Of a stretch of DNA of 64,000 bases, positions 57,928-64,000 are shown in pieces. Positions within the stretch are counted from its first letter, which is position 1. Each line of letters starts with the position of its first letter. The translations under genes were made by a program, and so were the position numbers. Under the pieces are notes generated by a model. It did not search any database and had not been told where the DNA came from. It saw only the letters and a list, made by a program, of their open reading frames with translations. The DNA comes from Eunapius fragilis (lineage: Eukaryota; Porifera; Demospongiae; Spongillida; Spongillidae): positions 1,116,001 through 1,180,000 of the forward strand of contig OY811981.1 in the NCBI GenBank assembly GCA_963681505.1, given 5' to 3'.

Positions 57928-60900
57928 ATGGAGGCGCCGTCACGTAAGCATCAGTGTGTCATTTAGGGTTGGTACGATCTGGCTTTGCAGTTACTTAATG
58001 TTTATGATAGAGATCGTAATAGTGCCTTTTTTGGTGTCGTAGGTTTATGTTGTGTGCAAGAGTTGAAGTGCGAAAACTACTTCAAATCAGCTGCACTGCA
58101 TGGTTGTTGTATAATGACTCGTATCATCTTTAATAGATCTCAGCCCACGCCAGGGGTTATTTGATGAAATTCGTCGATTGCGTGGTGATACGCTTACTAA
58201 AGACTCGTCTGAACATCCCATTAAGACTGGTGACCTCAAGAAAACTACGCAGTCTCGAAAGAATAATTCCACAGTTGGACCGGCAAGAGAGAGACGTTTC
58301 CAGCTGACAGAAGTTGCAGTCGAGTATCTGGAGCGCTTTAGTCAGGTGCTGTTGGTGTGTGCGCGTGTGGGCGTCGTATTTGTGCTGCGTGCGTGTGCGT
58401 GTATGTGTGCGTTGTATTCGTGCTGCGTGTGTGTGTGTGTGTGTGTGTGTGCGTGTGCGTGCGTGTGCGTGCGTGTGATTATATTAGTTTGCTTATTACC
58501 TACAGGTCAAGGTTCGTCGTTCATTCCCACTAACTAGCATTGAATCTGTGGAAGAGGATAAGGAGAATCCTCGCATATTTAAGCTAGTGTTCTCAGCCAC
58601 GGTAATGCTTCTGGAGGCCCCAAGCTCAGAGGAAGCTACAGACTGGGTCCAGAAGATCAGAGAAGGTGGGTTGTATTAATTATGTATTATGGGTGTGGTC
58701 CTCTTGTGTCCTTAATTTGGGACGAAGGAGGAATGCAATGATACCTTATGCATTGCATTGTTGTTCCTAGTGTGGGCCAAATGGCATGTCATACCAACGC
58801 CCACTGACTCTCTTCTGGGCACCTCAACTGAAGAAGGGCTTCCGGAGGGGAATACTGCGGCAAAGTGCTCTTGTGAGATTGCATCAGATAGTGCAGGTGA
58901 AGGACCAATGGATGACGGCCCCGGCCATAGTGCAGGTGAAGGACCAATGGATGACAGCCCCGGCCATAGTGCAGGTGAAGGACCAATGGATGACAGCCCC
59001 GGCCATGTGGTGGCACATGACCATAATCCTAAGCAATACAAGTACCCATGGCGACGAGGGCTGATTAAGCGGAGAGTGGTAAGTGTAAGGGGTGTGTAGG
59101 TGAGGAGGTGAGGTGATGGGTATACACAATTAACCTTATAGCATCACCAACAACCGCCTCGCCTTGTGAGGATGATGAGCAACAGCCATTTTGGTAAAAA
59201 TGTCATGTCGCTACTACCATTCACACATCACATGATCATCACTGTAGAAAGCAAAGCATTTGAAAAGCTTCATGAGGAATATGCTATGATCAAATACCCT
59301 CACAAAAAATGGTCCATACCAAGCGAAAAACTTGTCCACATCGACAAGGATAACCTGGTTAGCTGATATTACCCATTGGTTTGAACCATTTGAGGGTTAT
59401 GTTCCTTTTAGCAAATTCTGTGGCGAAGATCTGGACTGTCTGCTTTTCACATGAGCAATATTTGTGAGTGGTCAATAGTATGTTACCCCTGGCAACTATC
59501 ACTACGGCAACATTACATGCACACACAGTACCTCTTCATCATGTGTTGGAGATACGTGAAGGACAGTTGACAAAATGGTTTCATCACTTTCCATATGAGG
59601 AGGTTGATGGTCAGTCACTCTCCCTCGTCTATGAAGAAGAGAGAAGTTAGTGCAAAGAAGATCGCTGATTCCTTTACATGAAGTGTACCACCCTAGATGG
59701 TTATGTTAGCCTAACCTCTCTGGACCTGATATGTGATAATCCAGCACACTACAAGGATTGGATTGAAGGGGTGAGTTAGCTCATGATTGGCTCCAGATGG
59801 AGTACCATCTCCTCCCCCATAGCTTGGGGCCTTGATCTCTGGTTCCCGCAAGTCAATGTGGAGCTCCATTTACCCCACTACAGATCCCTTCATACTGTAT
59901 GTTCATCCCACACCTACTTATACCTAGTTCAGCACCTGTGTTTCCTGAACTGCTGTAGCTGGCTCAAGAGTCTGTGGTCCACCAAGCACTCTGACCATGA
60001 ACTACCAGAGAAAGCAGCCTTGTCATTGTTACTGAAGATCCATCCATCCTGTGATGTTCGCCTTGCCAAGGAAATTATAATGGTGGGTAATGTATCTCCT
60101 CCCCCTCCCCATTGGCCACACCCTCTTCCTCATTGGCCTCCTCCCCATTGATTCCTCTCCCTAGGGGTATGAGCACACACACACACACACACTCTCTCTC
60201 TCTCTCTCTTTCTCTCTCACTGGTATATGATGTATCAACAAGCCAAACAAAGGCAAAATAAAAAGTCACATTCATAGAAGGGTCACATGATTGATGGAAG
60301 GGTCACATTATTAAAGTTAACTATCTAAATATTTCTTCATTTAGACAGCGCACAACCATCAGTGCAGCTCAACCACCAACTATGGCAATGCCATTCTATG
60401 GGATGGCTTAACTCTGCTCTTCAATTTGATGTGTGATAATGGAAATGTAAGGACTGGGGAACTGAAGAGTCAGTGTACAGATGTGTTTTTGCTTTGTATA
60501 GCTATTGAAACTGTTCAGGTCATATACCAAGGAGTACCCTACCCTTGGCATGACCAAGGAAGAGTTTGGAGACTTCCTCATTGAAGAATGTATGGTACGT
60601 GTATTGATATGGTGGCTGTTAACAATCCACAAAGCATTGCTAACAAGCTGTGTGTTGCTATGCAGTGGAGACGTGGAGACTGTACCAAGAGTGCTGTGCT
60701 GAAGGTGATGAAACACCATGACTATCACCACAAGTCCTTCAAGAAATACGTAGCTAAGAACAATCCATTGGCTTTCACCATTGCCACTACAAAACCTCTG
60801 CTTACATATGCAGGATTTTTGAGGTAAGTGTTCCTCCCCCTCCTTCCCTCCCTCCACCTCCCTCCCTCCTCCTGCCCTCCCTCCCCTTCCTTCCTTCCTC

Positions 60901-63900
60901 CTCCTTCTTCCCTTACTCCTTCCTCCCTCCTGCTTTTTCCCTCCGTCCTCCTTTCCTCCGTCCTCCTTCCTCCCTACACCCAATGTTGCTTTATTGCAGC
61001 TTCTTGAGAAGTCGTGACAATGCAGCATATGAGGAGGAAGAGCAGTGTCAGGTATTGCCAACTATCCATTCATATTGTTCCTCCCAATTGAAGCAACGAT
61101 GCTCTTGGCATAACTAGAACATGGACCAACCTCTGTCGCACTATTTTATCAATTCAAGTCACAACACATACCTTGAAGGGGACCAGCTGAAGGGTACATC
61201 CAGCTGTGAGGCCTATGTGCGTGCCCTTCTCCAGGGATGTCGCTGTTTGGAGATAGACTGTTGGGATGGTGGTATGTTTGACAAATATGGCCATTATAAG
61301 TTATTAGCACTTACAATTAGCCCACCCCCCCCTCCCCTTCCCAAGGTTAACGTTTAATCTCCAATCGTCCTTATGTATGGTGCATGGTTTGTACATAAGG
61401 ACAATGTTGAAGTATAAAACCAATGGCATCAACTTAGTAGCTAGAATTATCGCTGACCAAAAGTAGAATTAGTCACATGGCTAAAGTAATTTTATCACAG
61501 TGATCTGTCAAATCCTTATAAGGAAATAAGGATATCAAAGGCATCAAGTTGGAATCAGGAACATTTGAATGGCAAAGCCGTACCATAGAATTGCATATTT
61601 CTTGTACTGCAAGTTGACAGCGGCAATGCCAATGGTACAAACTATGCTTACCGAGGTCATAGAGGACTACCAAATCATTGAAATATTCACGAAACTCTTT
61701 CAATGCGTGACAAAATTTCAATTGCTGATAATCTATAAACCACATGCCTGATTTCCAACGAAAAGAACTAATGTAATTCTCAATCATTCAGCCTTCTGAT
61801 AACATAATTTTATTTTCATAATTACGTCAATATGCTACGTCCAAGTCATTGTTAAAAAAAAGACCAATTACAGGTGGACAAGTTGTTAAAATCAGTATAG
61901 ATTAGCTATTCTTAATACAAAGCTGAAAAAGGAGTGACCTTTTGCAATCGGAAAATGAAATTAGTTACTCTTCTTATAGTTCAAAAAAAGCACATCCTTA
62001 ATTAAATACACTAACAGTGCTTAAATAAGGAAGAAGATACATTGATGTGTGTGTGCTCTGCACATTTGGTTGAAAAGGATATGATTTGTGTCCTACCCCA
62101 TGTTGCTAGCTACACAAAAAATATTTAGCCCTGGAAGTATGCACAGTTTTAACATTACCTCCTTCCTTCCCTGCTCCCACACCTCTCAATCACTCTCTCC
62201 TGATAGCGCTGAGAGTTGGAGGAGACTCCATCATCGTATACCACGGACATACCCTGACAACAAAGCTTGACTTCACTGCTGTTGTTAATACAATTAGGGT
62301 GAGTGGCAATAATTAGGGTGATGGAGCTATGTGGATGTACTTCCTCCAGGACTATGCCTTTCACGCTTCGTTGTACCCTGTCATCATATCCATTGAAAAC
62401 CACTGCTCTCCCAGCAACCAAAGATGCATGGCTGAGCATTTTGTAGAAATCATGGGAGATGTCCTTTGCAAAGACAACTTGGTGGAGATAGAAGGTAGGG
62501 AAAGACTTCCTTCCCCTACTGAGCTGCAAGGGAAGATCATCCTGAAGGGAACAAGTAAACGCAAGGAGGTAAATATGCATACCATACATAGAGCATTCGT
62601 TCACAGTTGTGTGGTTTGTGTTAGGGTAAGGCTCCTATAGCAACAGCCAGCAGTGAGGTGAGTTGAGTGGTGTATGGATCTTGCGTTAGTGAACCCCATG
62701 CATCTGTTTCTTCAGCTAAACCTCGCTGCAGTGAACACTAATGTAAGGATGGGTTATCTCATGTTTCATTAGCAGCATCTGCTCCTATTCTAACAGGGTG
62801 TGGAAGAGCCAACGTGTGTAGTGTCAGATGATAATCAGCACATGTTGTCCATATATGGTCTTGATGCGGTAACAGTGCACTAATGTGTGAGTGCCTATTT
62901 AACAAACCTTATTTCATTGTAGCCTAAGATGGCTGAACAGGACGATCAAGAAACAACGTTTGTGGATGTGAGTTGTTTTGTTCTGCACTCCAATCTCACC
63001 CCCATTTCATTCCACTACATTACATCTCCATTCCATCTCCTATACGATAAATCATTTTGGCTGTCACAGGACACTGCAAAGGCCCTAGAGGACTTGATAG
63101 TGTACTGCCGCTCGATTAGCATCAAGCCTTGGAGCTGGAAGGAACAGAGAAAGACTACAGTTAGTGAGATGTTTTCTTTTGGGGAACCATCAGCCATGAA
63201 GCTATGCAGGAAGGAGCCGCACAGTAACTAACTGTTAATAACCAAAAAATATTGTAATATTTCCTACCTGACAGAGATGCTTGCCTGCACAGAGAGACAG
63301 CTAGTGCGTACCTATCCCAGAGGTACAAGGTTTGACTCGTCCAACTATGACCCAACCCTGATGTGGGGATGTGGTGTGCAAATGGCCGCACTCAACTTTC
63401 AAACACCAGGTAAACAATATGTTCTTTGGGAAGCCATTACAAACACCTTTGCTGACATGTCTAGATGTGTGGATGCACCTGAACCAGGGGTTCTTCAGAC
63501 AAAATGGAGGGTGTGGCTATGTGCTGAAGCCGGAGGTGATGAGGAGATCCAGTCACAGTATGGTACCCTGTGGTCCTGTGCATACACTATCCCTGTCTAG
63601 CAGTGAATATGCTCAACAGGTTCTGTGGAATACTCTCCCTTGATGACAGAGCCTCATCCCAACATCCCTACTGTTGACCTGGAGATAGAGGTAAGGGCAC
63701 ACCCCTCCCTCAGTAAACCACAGCTATCTCATGCATAACCAACATACTGGTACCTACCTCCTAGCTTATTTCTGGCCAATTATTGTGCCCATACAAGAAA
63801 AAATGTGTGGGTTTGACAGTCGATATACGTACATATGGAATTCCAGCAGATACTTGTGTGTCTGATACGCCACTAGCATCGGTAAGCTCTCACATATTCC

Positions 63901-64000
63901 AAGCACTGTTTACATCATGTGTCCTCTTCTTATACAGCACAACTCGGCATTCTGGCCCCAGTGGGAACGTGGTACGTGTGTTTATAGGAAGAGGAAAATC
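57928..64000 (+). CDS. Phospholipase C delta/eta-like, second copy, cut by window end
   Basis: Begins with the same MEAPS exon (57928-57943) and repeats the PH, linker repeat, PH, EF, X and Y exons at a constant +14653. The window ends inside the C2 region (equivalent to 49347). The only nucleotide change noticed (61839) is in the X-domain intron, so the proteins would be identical so far as seen. Confidence 0.85.

Larger units (their letters stand above)
50707..64000. repeat. Second copy of 13.3-kb segment
   Basis: Near-identical to 36054-49347. Differences noticed: one CA unit fewer near 55530, G to A at 55811 (41160), an extra AT near 57856 and A to G at 61839 (47186). All minisatellites keep the same copy number. 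Confidence 0.97.

Overview
The window is animal nuclear DNA. The genes are spliced, with short GT-AG introns (often 50-200 bp), and they encode a ciliary transition-fibre protein, a PLC-delta-like phospholipase and mitochondrial aconitase. Very short introns, genes packed head-to-head and decayed retroelements suggest a compact genome of an early-branching animal such as a sponge. The species is inference. Two runs of exactly 200 N (24873-25072 and 50507-50706) are assembly gaps.

Layout. Positions 1-18440 are one satellite array of about 95 monomers of 185, 186 or 208 bp, arranged in several higher-order repeats (1343, 601 and 579 bp) and in multi-kb block duplications. Positions 18440-21330 hold decaying monomers at the array edge. 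From 21581 to 49848 come six genes that alternate in direction as three head-to-head pairs: FBF1 (-) with an unknown prenylation-motif protein (+); a CaaX-ending P-loop GTPase (-) with a protein kinase (+); mitochondrial aconitase ACO2 (-) with a PLC-delta/eta-type phospholipase C (+). Start codons within each pair are only 63, 70 and 125 bp apart. A tRNA-Lys(CTT) lies antisense in an FBF1 intron. Fossil reverse transcriptase and integrase fragments lie in the FBF1 large intron and in the 30.5-31.7 kb spacer.

ACO2 introns are loaded with unrelated minisatellites (32, 24, 22, 25 and 39 bp units and a G-rich block). After the second gap, 50707-64000 repeats 36054-49347 almost base for base, with only four differences noticed. 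It therefore carries a second, 3'-truncated ACO2 and a second PLC cut by the window end. The repeat starts exactly at the gap and the minisatellite lengths are unchanged, so an uncollapsed haplotig or misassembly is more likely than a real tandem duplication.

The most informative regulatory signal is a perfect RFX-type X-box (29366-29378) in the 63-bp promoter shared by FBF1 and the unknown gene. It predicts that the unknown neighbour is co-expressed with cilia genes.
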